A stretch of 64,000 bases of DNA from Massospora cicadina (GCA_022478985.1 JAKSZP010007889.1:248001-312000), one strand, 5' to 3'; counted from the stretch's first letter, positions 10,785 to 22,690 are shown. The notes: generated from the letters alone by a model not told the origin. Numbers and translations: made by a program.

Positions 10785-11461
10785 TGATGCCTTAATTATC
10801 TAAATTCCAACAATTCAAATCAGGATATTTGTACACCACTTATAATAAAAGTATCAAAGCACTAATAGATACTAAAAGTTTAATTTTTTATATTTAATCA
10901 GTATCAGCAATGAGGAAAAAGAGAACCATATTATGATCACAATGCTTAGTATCTTAATTATCTCAGGGCTTAGACTGAGATAAGCATTAATTAAATAGTA
11001 GTTTCAAGCCTATATAGGAAATATGGGTGTTCTTTCAGAGCTTTTGGGCTTACCTCACTACAAAGAAATGACTGATGGGAGGTCAATCATGGGCAAGACA
11101 AACATTTGAGGTAAGGTTTTGTTTATTTTAGCCAATCGCTGTCAGAGCAAATAGTTGCACTTTGGGGAACTCCTGCCAAGCCTATAAAAGGGGTTGATCC
11201 CCGTTTTGGTGCTTGAATTGAACTAGAAGTGGGTCAGGGAGAAACCTAAAATGTACTCTTCTGATTATGCCGCATAGTCAGTGCAATCTGATGGCCTAAC
11301 TCATACTATTTACCCGAGTAGTTTTAGCAAAAGAGTTACCATGATTTGATAGGTTCCACCGAGAATTATCCACGGTCTTTTATTCAAATTTGTACTTATT
11401 TTCATCCTTATTTTGAACCAATATACTCTTATTGCATAATTGGACTTGTAATAGTCCAACA
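10785..11461 (-). repeat. A1 5' LTR
   Basis: Partner of 4946-5625. The left end TGATGCC corresponds to TGGTACC of the other LTR and the right end CCAACA is identical. The two LTRs have clearly diverged by substitutions and small indels, so the insertion is not recent. Confidence 0.85.
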
Positions 11462-11559
11462 ATGGCCTCAATGTCCTTTATTTTGAGGAAATAGGCTACC
11501 TTTATGGGTTTATGGAAGTGGTCATATTGCATTTCATGATTCTCATGAAACTAGAAAAA

Positions 11560-12960
11560 AGTTATATAAAGATTTTGAGGGGATAGAGCTTTATGAAAAA
11601 ACTTGGTGATAATTTAAATAAAATAGGCCAATATCTTCACAAGCAAAGGCTTTTACCTGTATAAAGGAATTTGGGCTTGACAGCTGGAAGCTCTATTTAA
11701 GGGTGACTGCAACTCATGGGTATACTGTATGTCACGATCAGAGCTGCTCCAGAAGGTTTTCTGAAATTTTCTGCCTCCATTTGATTGTGAAGCGAATATT
11801 AATGGGTTCTTTAAGTGATTTGAAACCGCAACTGAAGGAGTCTCAGATTGACGGAGGAAAAACTATTTTCTACCTTGGACGTTGAAAGTTCCTATCCAGT
11901 AGTCTGTTACCTTTCAGCCAGTTCCATTGCATACCAAGCAGTCAAAGAGATGGTTCTGCGGTGTTCAGTGGAACTGCAAAGATGTCACAGTGGAAGGCCA
12001 AGTTTTTGACCATCAGGTTTCAGCGTAATGAGACCCTCACCATGTTTGCTGAGTAATTTATGGTGGAAGCTCACAAGCTAATTGGGGTTGGAATTTTATC
12101 CAAATATGATATATGTATTGCGATGACTTCTCCTGTGAAGCCATATCATGAGTTACATAACGTTATGACCCCAGTGTTGGATGAAGATGTACCTTTTCTT
12201 AAAATTGTTCAGTTTTTACGACGTAATAAGTCAGCTTCCCTCCACCTCCTACCAAGCAGAATCCTTCTGCTACCACACTTAATTATCTTACTTGAAAAAC
12301 TTTTTAGTCCTGTTCAGATTCCACCAAATTGCCCTCAGCAGATAAACATCTGCCCCTACCTTCTTATTGTCCCCGGCCTAACTATCACCCTAGACCTGTT
12401 TATGCTGATCACTTCCAGCTTAACTCTTGACATGGCTTGTTTCACATTATTCAGGGATGTGGGCCCTATGGGGTCAGCTATCTCAAATGCAGTTGACAGG
12501 GGCATCTGGCACAATTGTGCCCCAATCATCATGTCCATTACTTATTGCAGGACCAGTATAATCAGGGAAAAGTCAGAACGTAGTTGAGATGGGAGTTTCT
12601 ATCTCTGCTATACAAAACCCAAACGTCCCACCCAAACAATTTTAGAATATTCAGCGGAAGTTCCCTCGCACAATGAGTCAGTTTTATATCAGCAGCCAGT
12701 TGGGGGTGAATGTTTTGACATGAGTGCAGTCTGAAGCGTTGGCGGAAGAGGGGTCTCAGATGCAGGTTGAGCTGTATGCTTGCCAAATGTTCAACCAAGT
12801 TTCCCCTGAAAAGTTAGACCCCTCTGCAGATGCACCTTTCTTGCAAGCAGTAAGCGTCACTCTTCCAGTCCAAACTATTATAAAACAATACCCCAGAATT
12901 GGTGTGGGGATTGCATGTTTCCTTGGAAACAGGAACTCCTTATATGTCCATGTTATAAAC
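11560..12960 (+). pseudogene. F gag
   Basis: The segment around 12045-12200 (F-M-V-E-A-H-K-L, then Y-D-I-C-I-A-M, then E-L-H-N-V-M-T-P) matches the gag of element I at 59530-59690. The longest frame is 12060-12587 (175 codons), but frame changes scramble the remainder. No zinc knuckle is readable. The 12724-13020 frame leads into the protease. Confidence 0.55.
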
Positions 12961-13020
12961 AGTCAAGACACATCTTACTCGGAATGTACTTACTGCAACC
13001 TGGCTGTAGCTAAGACCTGA

Positions 13021-13400
13021 GTCCGTGCCATCATAGATACTGGTGCCCTCATCAATATAGTCTCCACCAAATTGGTGTCCAGGCTGACATTAAAACCAGA
13101 TTTGGAACACTAGATGGTATATGGCACTGCTGGAGCGGAAAACATGGTCTCTGAGGGAGCATACAGTGCGCTTCCATTGCGGTTTGGTTCTATTGTTGTG
13201 GTAGCCCCAGCTCTAATGTTACCAAATAGAAATTACAATCTGTTAATTGGAACTGCCTTCTTGTGACACTATGGGGCTGTCATTGATATGATGGACGAGA
13301 CTTTTGAGATATTGGGTCAGCAAATCCCAATTCACTTCATCTCTAGAAGAGTGCCAAATGATCTGGTGCATATGGGGAATATCAATCTAGCTTATAGTGA
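13021..13400 (+). pseudogene. F aspartic protease
   Basis: After a TGA at 13018-13020 the frame reads V-R-A-I-I-D-T-G-A with an intact D-T-G, followed by L-I-N-I-V-S-T-K-L, then the F-G-S-I-V-V strand and N-Y-N-L-L-I-G. Stops (for example at about 13111 and 13264) break it. Confidence 0.65.
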
Positions 13401-13949
13401 CGGAGTAATCCCTGTGTGATACCATTGGTTAGAGGGCAAAACTCGGGCCCTTCCCCCAACAGATATATGAATATCAAGGGCTGCCGCTCAGAACTTCCAG
13501 ACCTATATCTACTCCATCCGGGCATCAAGTTATAGTGAACACTGACTTGGTGATTGAAGTTCCAGGCAGACTGTATGGGGAAGTTATTGAGCTGTATCAG
13601 CAATCGTGGTTTGATCCCCACGTGGCCCCAAGTATTATATTACTAGGGCAGGGAAGATCAAAGTTTTGCTTGAAAATCTATAAGTGGTACTACTGAAAAT
13701 CCGCCACCAAATAGTGGCGTATTTACACTTAATCTCCATTGAGGAGATTCTTTCAGCTCATGAGTTTGAGTCGCCAGAGAAATTTGGTCTGCCTTTCAAA
13801 CCACAGCTCAGTGTAATGGCAGCTGAATTGCATGATGAATTAATGGGGCTATCAGAATCACAGAAGGATCAGGAAATCGCTTTATTTAAAAAATATAAAG
13901 AGATTTTTGCTGTCAACAATAAAGATTTAGGATGCGCATGGGGGTAGTT

Positions 13950-15230
13950 CATAGGTTGGACACTAGAGATCATCCTTCCATCAGGTCAAGGCTGATCCGT
14001 CGATCATAGGTGGCAGAATAATTAGTAACTGAGGAAATTGACAAGCTATTAGAGCAAGGGATGCTTTAACTGTTGAAGAGTCCTTGGGATTCTCCTGTTC
14101 TTATTGTAAAAAAGAAGGATGGGACTAACCATGTAGTAATTGACTACTGAAAGATCAACAGCATCACCAAAAAGGACTCATATCCCTTACCGCAGATTGA
14201 TGATGCTTTGGATTGGCTAGGGGGAGCTCATTTCTTCTTAGCAATGGACCTGATCTTGGGCTACTGGAAAATCGAGTTGCCACCGGTGGAGAAGGAGAAG
14301 TGCACTGTAATCACATCCAAAGGTATTTTTCAACCCAGATGCCACAAGGGCTGTGTAATGCCCCAGCTACATTTCAACGGGCGATGGACACTATTCTTAG
14401 GGACCTAAAGCTGTCATGTGTCCTTGAATACCTCTATGACATTTAAGTTTTCTCCCAAACCTTCTCTGAACCTCAACCATTTAGAAGCTGTATTCTGCCA
14501 GCTCGCTGAGGCCAACATCAAGATCAAACCCCGGAAATGACATTTCTTTAAGGACTAGCTAAAGTACCTGGGGTTCATGGTTGATGCCACAAGGCTAAGA
14601 TCTCAACTGGCCAAGATGGAAGCTATTTGAAAAATGACTCCACCCAACAGCAAGCGGTTTATACAGGTTTTTTTGGGAATGGTCAGATATTACCAGAGCT
14701 TCATCCCTAACTTAAGCTGTATTGGGGGCCCACTATTTGAGTTATTAAGAAAGGACACCATGTTTGAATGGATGGAACGTCAGCAACGTGCTTTTGATAT
14801 GCTTTGAATGGCGTTGACCAGTGAACCAGCGTTACGCTATCCCAATTTCAAAAAAGAGTTCACTGTTCATAAGGATGCATCCCTTTCTGCTGTAGGGGCA
14901 GTCCTATCACAAAAAGACGAGTAAGGAGAAGAGCACCCTGTAGCATACTGTAGTCATAGTTTGAACAGCCATGAGCGCAATTATACCATGACAGAGTGAG
15001 AGTGCTTGGCGATGATCTACGACCATAAGCAATTTTGGTTTATTTTCACGGGGTGAAATTCGAAGTTGGAATGGATTTTTCCTTGTTACAATGGTTACAG
15101 AATCTTACAGAGTCTGAAGGGCGTCTGGCCTGATGGTCTCTTAAACTTCAGGCATACAATTTCGAATCATTCACCAAACTGGAGAAAAACACCAAAATGC
15201 TGATTATTTATTGAGTTTGCCCATGTTTGC
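13950..15230 (+). pseudogene. F reverse transcriptase and RNase H
   Basis: Readable pieces include P-W-D-S-P-V-L-I-V-K-K-K-D-G (near 14090), F-L-A-M-D-L-I-L-G-Y-W-K-I, C-N-A-P-A-T-F-Q-R-A-M-D and the catalytic box, which reads Y-L-Y-D (near 14430) instead of Y-L-D-D. Thumb and RNase H pieces follow (G-M-V-R-Y-Y-Q-S-F-I-P; S-L-N-S-H-E-R-N-Y-T-M-T). Catalytically dead. Confidence 0.65.
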
Positions 15231-15419
15231 AGTTATGGCAGATCTGAGTGATATAATGTTTGATAAGATTCTTAGAGGCAAGTATAATGATGAAAAACCT
15301 CCATTCATCAAGGTATTGTATGGAATAAGGGCCAATACATTACAGAAAAATGGGGAATCATATAAGCGGATAGGGGACACTACTATGAAGATCCTAAGAC
15401 CTTCTGCCCACCCAACTAT

Positions 15420-16440
15420 TTATCATGAGCGCACATAGGGCCATTGGGCATGGTGGCGTGTGCAAGACGTTGGAATTATTGTGACCTCGGTATTACTGGG
15501 AAAGCATAAACTTTGATGTGTTTGATACTATCTCCTCCTGTCACCAGTGCCAAGTGGAAAGGCTGTTCCACCAGAAGACCTCTTACCGATTAGTGAAGCC
15601 ACACTTTGCTTGGTATACAGTTTCCCTAGATGTTGTCAGCCATCTGCCAACGGCAGCTAATTGGTCCAAGTACATTTTGGTGGCAATTGACCACTTAACC
15701 TGGTGGGTTGAAGCCAGGGCGATATGAGACTCAGGGGCGGTCACAGTGGCCAAATTCATAATGGAATGCATTATTCAGCGGCATGGCTGCCCTCAGTTCC
15801 TCCTTACTGATAATGGAACTAACTTAACTTACCACATCCTCCCAAATCTTAATGAGCTAATGGCCATCCAAGGGGTTTTGACAGCCTCATACCACCCCAA
15901 GTCTAACAGATTGGTAAAGTGTGTCAATGGGACTTTAGTGAACATATTCCATAAATTAGTACCAGATTGACCCTCAGATTGGAGTTCCCTTTTGTCCACC
16001 ACCGTATTTGCTTATAATATTAGTTATCATTCCACCACGGGGAAGAGTCCCTTTCAATTACTATACAGCCAACACCCTGCCCTTCCAGAGCTGCTATACT
16101 CCTGTGTAGAAGATACTGGTGGAATGGATCTCCAGCATTTTGATGACTCTAGCTGACACCTTAATCAAGTTGTAAACTAAAGCATACTCGCTCAGTTTAG
16201 CCAAGAAGATTAAGACTCAAGCTGTTGATCAGGTACAGCATAGTGGGTTAGCACAGTTCAAAGATGGGACATGGTTCTATTCCACAATCAACACGGTTTT
16301 GGGTGGAAACACAAGTTGACCAGGATCTGGATTGTGACATATAAAGTTATTGAGAAGACAGGTATGGATGCATATACTATCAAGGACCCCACTAATAGTA
16401 GGATCATCAACTGAGTGCATGAAAAGTTCCTCTGGGCGTA
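15420..16440 (+). pseudogene. F integrase
   Basis: The zinc-binding start (H-R-A-I-G-H-G-G, then C-H-Q-C) is present at 15430-15555. The core keeps the first Asp (S-L-D-V-V-S-H-L-P) and the second (L-T-D-N-G-T-N), but the third acidic position reads K (S-N-R-L-V-K-C-V-N). A-Y-N-I-S-Y-H-S-T-T-G-K-S-P-F follows at about 16010. Confidence 0.7.
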
Positions 16441-16477
16441 TAAGCAATAGGAGTCTTATCATCCAGTCAAAGGGGGA

Positions 16478-16890
16478 TGTTGTCGCGATTCTGAGATGAC
16501 TGGATGATAAGCCCCAAGTCATTATGGCGGATTGGATAGGATCTGCCAAGTTTAATATGAGTAATGATTATTCGAGCACCTTGAGATGAGGCGATATTGG
16601 GTTGTTGGGAAATCACCTTAAATTAGTCAATATTGAATTCAACAAATGAAGAGTTACCAGAACCAATGAGATAAGGCAAATTAAATTAACAAGACAATGA
16701 AGTGGTATCACTAGAAGTCGCTATGGTATCGGCGAGATGATTGAGAAAGAGAAGGTTATTATTAGTTTAGAGTAAGCGGAACAGTGAATAATTGCTGTAT
16801 TGTTATATTAAATAAAAGAGAGTTGTGGGAGCGAGTGCTCCATATTTATTTGAAGTTTATTCTGTTGTTCCAAGGATGACGATCTTCACA
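16478..16890 (+). repeat. F 3' LTR
   Basis: It starts TGTTGTCGCG directly after the purine run CAAAGGGGGA (16468-16477) and is proposed to end at ...CTTCACA, giving about 413 bp. An AATAAA lies near 16811. There is no partner LTR to confirm the end, so the right boundary is provisional. Confidence 0.5.
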
Positions 16891-17741
16891 TCATTGGTCC
16901 TAATTTGAAAGTGGGTTGAACCCTGTGCAAAATCCTTTGGTGTATCTCTTAAATACCACCGATTTTATAACACTGTAAATCTAGGGAACAACCCCTGCAG
17001 CCAAATTGGGAGAAATTTTCATTTCAGACCGAGAAGGGTAAGAAGCTGGTGGCCATCCTCATCATTAGCCTAGGTGATTTAGCCCATGTGGTAGATAATA
17101 TGTGGTTAGACATACCCTTAAAGGCACATCGTTTCTTTCTATGTTAACCTCTCATGAGTTTTTATAGAGAGTTTAGAGATGTGGGGAAATAGTGGCGGCC
17201 AAGTGTTTCCATCATCAGAGGGTTGGTGGTAATTTTCCACTCAGAGCATTGTCTTTGGCAGTTCACGTTCCACCAATATAAGTATATCTGGAATCCACTG
17301 ATTATAAATTAAACAAATTAGTTCTAAGTGTGGTAATTCCCATCCAACATAGCTTTTTGTCACCAAAGATTTCAAGACCATCCCTTGTAGGTGCAGGTGC
17401 ATCAAACCCTTCCCAACTAAGTGTGGCCAGCCAGATGTGTCCTGGCCATGAGTGCACCCAGTCACCCACCAGATGAAGCGCCACTAATCCTCTAAGTGAA
17501 ACCACGTTTGGAGAGAAATGTTGGTGGCAAGTTTGAGCATGAGTCAGCTGGACATGCTAGAATTGATCTGGATACATAGAATATCTGGATGCCAATTCGG
17601 TGCAATAGAAAATAATGAAATTATTTTCAATGATGAGTGCAATCATTTGGGTCCTAACTTGTTTGTAAGCTTATAAGGCAGCAGACCCTGACAGGGTCTG
17701 TAGACACTCCATATTTTCTTTTAATTTACCTTTTAACAATT
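16891..17741. other. Unassigned repeat-like DNA
   Basis: A plus-strand open stretch near 17020-17145 (K-K-L-V-A-I-L-I-I-S-L-G-D) is protein-like but unidentified. A perfect inverted repeat CAGACCCT-GAC-AGGGTCTG occupies 17682-17700. Nothing else is recognised. Confidence 0.35.
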
Positions 17742-17954
17742 CTAGTAAAACTGATCCTTAAATAAATCAAATTTATTTGTGAATTCCAGCAGTCCACCAG
17801 GCTTTTGTAACAATGTATACCCATTTTGGAAATATATTCTTAGTGCTTGCAGCTGCTTTACTAATGTTTCATCCGTCAATATAGATGGCTGTAATGCAGG
17901 TAATTTAACTGGTGTTCTGGGTGGCGACTCACCGTAAGCTCCAGGCCAGTAATA
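17742..17954 (-). pseudogene. Unidentified 70-codon open frame without ATG
   Basis: The minus strand is open for 70 codons between two stops and has convincing protein composition: Y-Y-W-P-G-A-Y-G-E-S-P-P, then V-K-L-P-A-L-Q-P-S, then Q-L-Q-A-L-R-I-Y-F-Q-N-G, ending L-F-K-D-Q-F-Y. There is no start codon, so it is a fragment of a longer gene (host exon or retroelement gag) interrupted on its upstream side. Family unknown. Confidence 0.35.
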
Positions 17955-18374
17955 TTATTACCAGCACGCTTCATGACATTTACCTTCTCTTGTTACAGGT
18001 TATTAGTAAGTTTTGTGCTAGTGAGGAAAAGGTCAAATCATAAAAACTGTGATTTATTTGAGTTACACCAACCAGGGACAGACATTACTGATGTTTGAAA
18101 GAGCTAAAAACTTACATAATTAAATAAAAAAATAAAAGTTGAAATGAGACAGACAGATCCACATGAACTGACACAAAATTAAAGCAAATCACAACAGCTA
18201 AGTCAGAAGTGGAAACTGCTATACAATCATGGCAGAGGATAAGGGGGATTGGAAGGCTCTTTTTCCTCATCTGGGGGGACATGTAATGGCACTAAACAAA
18301 GAGCACTGGCGTGGGCGCGCCATGGAAATGGGGATCGAGATAACAGAGAGGTGTTTGCAACTCAATGTGTGCGA

Positions 18375-18722
18375 TTAGGAGGGTGGAAATGTAGGTTGTA
18401 AGGACTTTCTCAGCATCAAGCGTACTCTAAATAGAGTGGCAATGGTTTCGAGGTTGTTGCAGGTAATGCGGTTCTTCAGGCCAAACTTTGCAACCACCAC
18501 GACTTTTTGAACTTCTGTATGTGCCATATGGTAGTAGCAGAGATGTTCTTTTTTAAGTTTTAGGAGAATGATGCTAGGGAGGATAGGAGGTGGCAGGCCT
18601 GCAGCCAATACTGCAACTGATTTTGCAATGGCTTTATTGGTTAAGCGATATTCAGGGGAGGCAACTGCCTCTTCAGCTAGTAGGTGGTCACTTTTGAATG
18701 GAGCAGCATTAGGGCAAGGCAC
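18375..18722 (-). pseudogene. Copy A ORF1 C-terminal part
   Basis: This 115-codon frame shares P-F-K-S-D-H, A-E-x-A-V-A-S and the N-K-A-I-A-K-S-V-A-V-L-A segment with 61175-61507 (copy C); copy B (56798-57169) has the related F-Q-S-D-H-Q-L and A-V-A-Q-S-V-A-Q-L. The family is unknown outside this window. Together with the upstream zinc-knuckle piece it looks like the RNA-binding ORF1 protein of a LINE. Confidence 0.5.
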
Positions 18723-18974
18723 ATAAAGGCGCTTTGGAAATTAAGCTGCACCTTCAGCATTGAGAGACATTTTTAATGGAGGAGGACCAGCTCATTCAGC
18801 TTCAGGGATAAGCTCAATCAATTTGTCAACCTCAATTAGGTAATCCCATGGATTTTGGTTGAATTTTTTTGGTTTAATTGCATCTGAGTGATCTGTGACG
18901 GGTGGCTGGGAGGATGAGTTATAATTTATGGTAGTCCATTCTGACTCATTATTGATGGGTTCAGAAGAAGTGGT

Positions 18975-19458
18975 TTATTGAGGTAATTTTTTGTTGGTTG
19001 ATTCAGTAGTTGCTGTAGCTACCACCTTGGGAGGAGGGGTGAAGCATAGTGCCCCTTCAAAAAACGCAATTTGATTGTCTATGGAGTCATTGTGCAAAGA
19101 GTTAGGTGTAGGGGCTGCTTCTTGGGTGATGGAGGGGCAGAACCGTTTCAAATGGTCCAGTTTGAAACAGGTAGGGAAGATGGTGCACCTTACATCCACT
19201 CAGGCCTAGAAAGAATGGTCAGGAGCAGAGGGAATAATGGTCAAACGGGGGATTGAGAGGGCTATTTCTGTTAATACTGGACAAACAGTTGCAAAGGCGC
19301 GGGGTCCTGTGAGGCAGGTGGCTCCAATGGGAACCGAAAATTGCGTATAGGATCAGAACCATATTATAATACAGCAATAATCTCATTATGTAAAATTTTG
19401 GGTCATAGGGGGTAGAGAGGCCCATGAACAAAACCACGTTGGTGGTATCAGTGGGCAA
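18975..19458 (-). pseudogene. Copy A ORF1 N-terminal and zinc-knuckle part
   Basis: Two overlapping frames (19219-19458 and 18975-19199) correspond to one protein in copy C (60440-60920). The segment C-F-K-L-D-H-L-K-R-F-C has the C-x4-H-x4-C half of a CCHC knuckle; the first Cys position is F here and L in copy C. A knuckle at this position is typical of LINE ORF1 proteins. Confidence 0.5.
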
Positions 19459-19978
19459 CCAGGTATAAGTAATTAGGAGGTGGGGTGCCCTGGAACACCA
19501 AGGGGATGGTAGCTGCTACTAGAGCATCAGCTTAACTTGAGAAGCTGAGATCAATATTCTCCTTGAAGGAGCGAAAGTCAATAAAGCCTGCAGCCATGAA
19601 ACAGACTTGGCTAATTTGATAACAGCTTTATCTAAGTAGAGGTATAACTTACTATATTCAACCAAAAGACCAAATCACATGTTGCTCCAGGGAATCATGG
19701 GAGGGCAACGTGGCACCATCTGGGTTTGGACGAGATGCAAGGCTAAGACCTTAGGCATGACATAGCGTCCTAAAAAATTGGGAAGGCTAGCCAAGCCAGC
19801 CCAAGGACGTTTTGGCAATAGCTAAAAATTAGGAGGTGGCGTGCCACTGTCCCACGTGAGGGCATCAGGTGCTGATTGCATTGACATAGGTAACGTGAAT
19901 AGGGTCATAAAGAGTGTAGCTGTCTTTACTAAATTTCAAACTATGATTTGACCAAAAGTGAATGAATTTGAGAGAGAT

Positions 19979-20925
19979 TTAAAATCATATAGTTGTTTTA
20001 CAATAATTGTTTTTAAAATAATGGGGAAGATCATGATTGTCTGTTCCTTATTTTACCCACTAAAATTCTTCAATATCTAATAAATAAGAAGCGCTCCAAT
20101 AATGGAGTTCAGGCATACAATCAACTAAGGAGTTGTTCAAAGTTGTTTTTAAGGTATAAATAAAATAATAAAAAATAGAGCAAAGAATGATGTTCAAATA
20201 TAATAATCAATGGCAAAATCAATTTATTTTAACATATATATATTTAAAATAAAAGAAATTCAGTCTTAGAAATTGGGGATCTTTGGAAATTGAAGTATGG
20301 TAGGAGAATTTACATAGAGTAATTTTATTAAAAGCGGTATAGTTGAGGAATTTCTACAAACTAGAGCCCATTTATTACAACATAAAGACAACAAGGAAAT
20401 TTGAGGATATGATTGGGCTTAAATATATGAGTCTCCACAGAGATAGAATTATCCTTAATATTGAGAAAAAGTTTTGATACTACATATCTTAATTTCTTTG
20501 TGGAAATCTTACATTACCCTTTACTTTTTCTTCAAGCTTCTCATAAGTTTGGACTATTGAAATCGATCCTCAAAGGGTAAATTTAACATTGGTGGGGTCA
20601 ATATTGGGCACAATGCCATAATTTGTTGTCAATTGAATGATTAACAAGCTTTAGGATAAGAGTAACTTCCCTATCCTGGGAAGCTAGTACAAAATTAGGA
20701 ACTCTGAGCATGCTGTGAGCAATTTAAAAGTGAAAATATTGGAAATTTTTGAGGTTTTTAAATTCAGGTGAGTGCTGTAATTGCACATCACTTCTAATTA
20801 CATCATGCAATGAGCTAATCATTGTTAACAGAGTAATTGGGAAGAAATGACCATAAAAAGGGGGATGAAGAAGCCAAATCATATATCTCACTGACGTTTA
20901 ATATGTCAGGAGAAATTTTAAGGGA
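19979..20925. other. AT-rich DNA with a possible chromovirus pol end
   Basis: No confident gene. Close to 20690-20760 a plus-strand stretch with an N-x-E-L-x-A-C-C-E-Q-F pattern could be a ruined chromodomain end, as it precedes a polypurine-like run and an LTR start at 20926. This is weak. Confidence 0.3.
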
Positions 20926-21642
20926 TGTGTAAATTTTGATGTACAACTCTCCATCTGGACAGGAAGCAATTTCCTTTATAGCGCAAGAAGCACCAAGGCC
21001 TTCAGTGGATCCCTTGTGCATCACAATGAACTTTTAGGAGAACGACTCTAACTCAATGAATAGTTTAATAATAAATTATTATGAAAACCACCCAGTATGG
21101 CGTCAACGCTTTTATAGTATACCACTAAACCCCAGAGAGGAGGTAACCAGTGAGGAAAGCAAAAGGTAACATATGATAAGAAAATATATAAAAAACAGAT
21201 ATTAGTTTTAAAGGGAAAGATGACCAACAGAGAGATGGGTCAGGGTAAAACTAATTTTTGGGAAGTGGAAATCTGTGACTAAATCAATTTGTTGGGCTTG
21301 AAAATGACTCTGGAAATTAGAAGAAGGCTACAACTGATAGTAAACTTATAACTCAAGTATGCACAATTTGAGACTTTGATACCTACCAAACATTGCCATT
21401 ATCTGTAAGAGTAGTTTTGTAAAAAACTATGCTTCTAAAAATAAATATAACAAACCATCATTTACAACTCATTTGTAAGTCTTTATTAGTTGATATATTC
21501 ATTTCCAACCACCAAAAAAATGCAAAATGATTTGGTGCACTGACAGCACCAAAGTAAACCAACGTTGAGCTAATAAAGATTTGGTGCACTGAAAGTGCTA
21601 AAATATACAAATCAAGTCAGTTGTAAGTTGATTTGTGGTTGG
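20926..21642 (+). repeat. Chromovirus LTR remnant L
   Basis: It starts TGTGTAAATT after the purine-rich GGAGAAATTTTAAGGGA. At 20951-21020 its plus frame (P-S-G-Q-E-A-I-S, then A-Q-E-A-P-R-P-S-V-D-P-L) aligns with the start of both E LTRs (31370-31440 and 45870-45935), where one frame reads K-E-x-x-P-K-P-S-V. The right end is cut by element D1 at 21643. Confidence 0.45.
21531..21602. repeat. Pair of direct repeats, each a small hairpin
   Basis: GATTTGGTGCACTGA occurs twice, 49 bases apart. The first copy is a perfect hairpin, TTTGGTGC at 21531-21538 and GCACCAAA at 21546-21553; the second (21580-21602) is the same hairpin with mismatches. Confidence 0.5.
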
Positions 21643-22668
21643 TGTAAAAATTTACTTGAGGGTTCTTATTGGCAACTACCCTAGTAACCTTTTTACTGCT
21701 CAGGTTCAGTTTTCTCGTGCACTTTGTCTGCATTGTATAGTAGAATGGATTACTGATTGATAATAGTATGATGACTATTATCCATAGTTGAGTATAAATT
21801 CTTATATTTTGGCCCAACACCCGGCCAGTATTCCCAATTGTGTCTTTTTCTCTAGATCTCCGCTCAGATCTTTACTCTTTTATTTAAGAGTCTTCCAATT
21901 ATCACACATAGCAATAATATCATTGAGAAAAATAGCCCAATGGAAGCTGATGATAATTTACTTCTTAAACTACACAACGGATGAATAACTTAGAATAATC
22001 TAACTTTGTTCTCATAATTACTGTTTTTTATTATAGTAGATTCTAGGGACTTTATAGTGGGTATTTGGTTGTCTAACCCTCAGTTGACACCTCTTCAATG
22101 AAACAGCAGTCGTTACCATTAAATCACTCATCCTTGTCTCAGCAGATATGGTCTTTTCCATCCTGGCTAGGATTCCATCATTGGACATCCTCAAGACCTA
22201 AAATGAAAAGAGTTGGAAAACATGTCTTTAACAATTTTCTCTCAATAAAAAGCAAACTAAACATATTTGGCTAATGACCTGATTAGGTAATGGGACTTGT
22301 TACCCATTAAGGCAGGTCGTGCACCAACTGATCAATTTGCTAGTTGCAGATAGCATCACTCTACTCACAACTTGCTATTCATTCCCAATCAGTCAGTCAT
22401 AAAACCTGACCGAACCCAATCAGTACAACTGATAGTTGATCACTATCAATGCCCCTATTTTGTCAGCAACTTCACCCAATGAGATCTTAAGTATTCGTTC
22501 AGATTGATCCCCGCTAGGATACAACCAGGAGAATATCCCAAAATCCCCCTTCTGTAGTTACTCTGAAACTAGGGCCAACCGATTTCCAATTCATTTTGCA
22601 ATAGGGAATTTTCCCCTAGCGATCCCTGGTAATCTAGCAGGCTGAGAATATGGACAAAAATCCCAACA
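21643..22668 (-). repeat. D1 3' LTR
   Basis: It matches 29925-30943 over its whole length; shared blocks include TTTACTTGAGGGTTCTTATT and GTTGACACCTCTT. The sense strand begins TGTTGGGATTTTTG. Confidence 0.85.
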
Positions 22669-22690
22669 CATTCCCCTCTTGCCTAGATTT
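22669..22690 (-). promoter_or_regulatory. D1 polypurine tract
   Basis: On the minus strand GGCAAGAGGGGAATG lies directly before the LTR start TGTTGGG. Confidence 0.55.

Larger units (their letters stand above)
4946..11461 (-). mobile_element. Complete but decayed Ty3/gypsy element A1
   Basis: Two direct repeats of about 680 bp (4946-5625 and 10785-11461) flank a minus-strand gag-pol in the order gag, protease, reverse transcriptase, RNase H, integrase. A polypurine tract sits next to the left (3') LTR. The LTRs have TG...CA ends: TGTTGGA... on the minus strand and ...CA at the far end. The 5-bp flanks (CTCGC at 4941-4945, ATGGC at 11462-11466) do not match as a target duplication. All reading frames carry stops and shifts, so the element is dead. 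Confidence 0.85.
11462..16890 (+). mobile_element. Ty3/gypsy element F, 5' LTR missing
   Basis: Plus-strand gag, protease, reverse transcriptase, RNase H and integrase occur in order, followed by a polypurine tract and a 3' LTR (16478-16890). Its proteins match those of element I (57.6-64.0 kb), for instance the E-L-H-N-V-M segment in gag and the F-G-S-I-V-V segment after the protease. No 5' LTR is visible between the A1 boundary at 11461 and the gag remnant. All frames are broken. Confidence 0.75.
18049..19978 (-). mobile_element. ORF1-only LINE-type element, copy A
   Basis: On the minus strand this 1.9-kb block matches copy C (59886-61844) from end to end and copy B in its 3' half. It ends in the shared tail ...CTGTCCCTGG...CTCAAATAAAT. 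The encoded protein pieces match C: a domain with T-D-T-T near 19455, a degenerate zinc knuckle T-C-F-K-L-D-H-L-K-R-F-C near 19160, P-P-K-V-V-A-T-A-T-T near 19025, and K-S-D-H near 18695. Possible target repeats are weak (TATGATTT on both sides). No endonuclease or reverse transcriptase is present. Confidence 0.65.
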
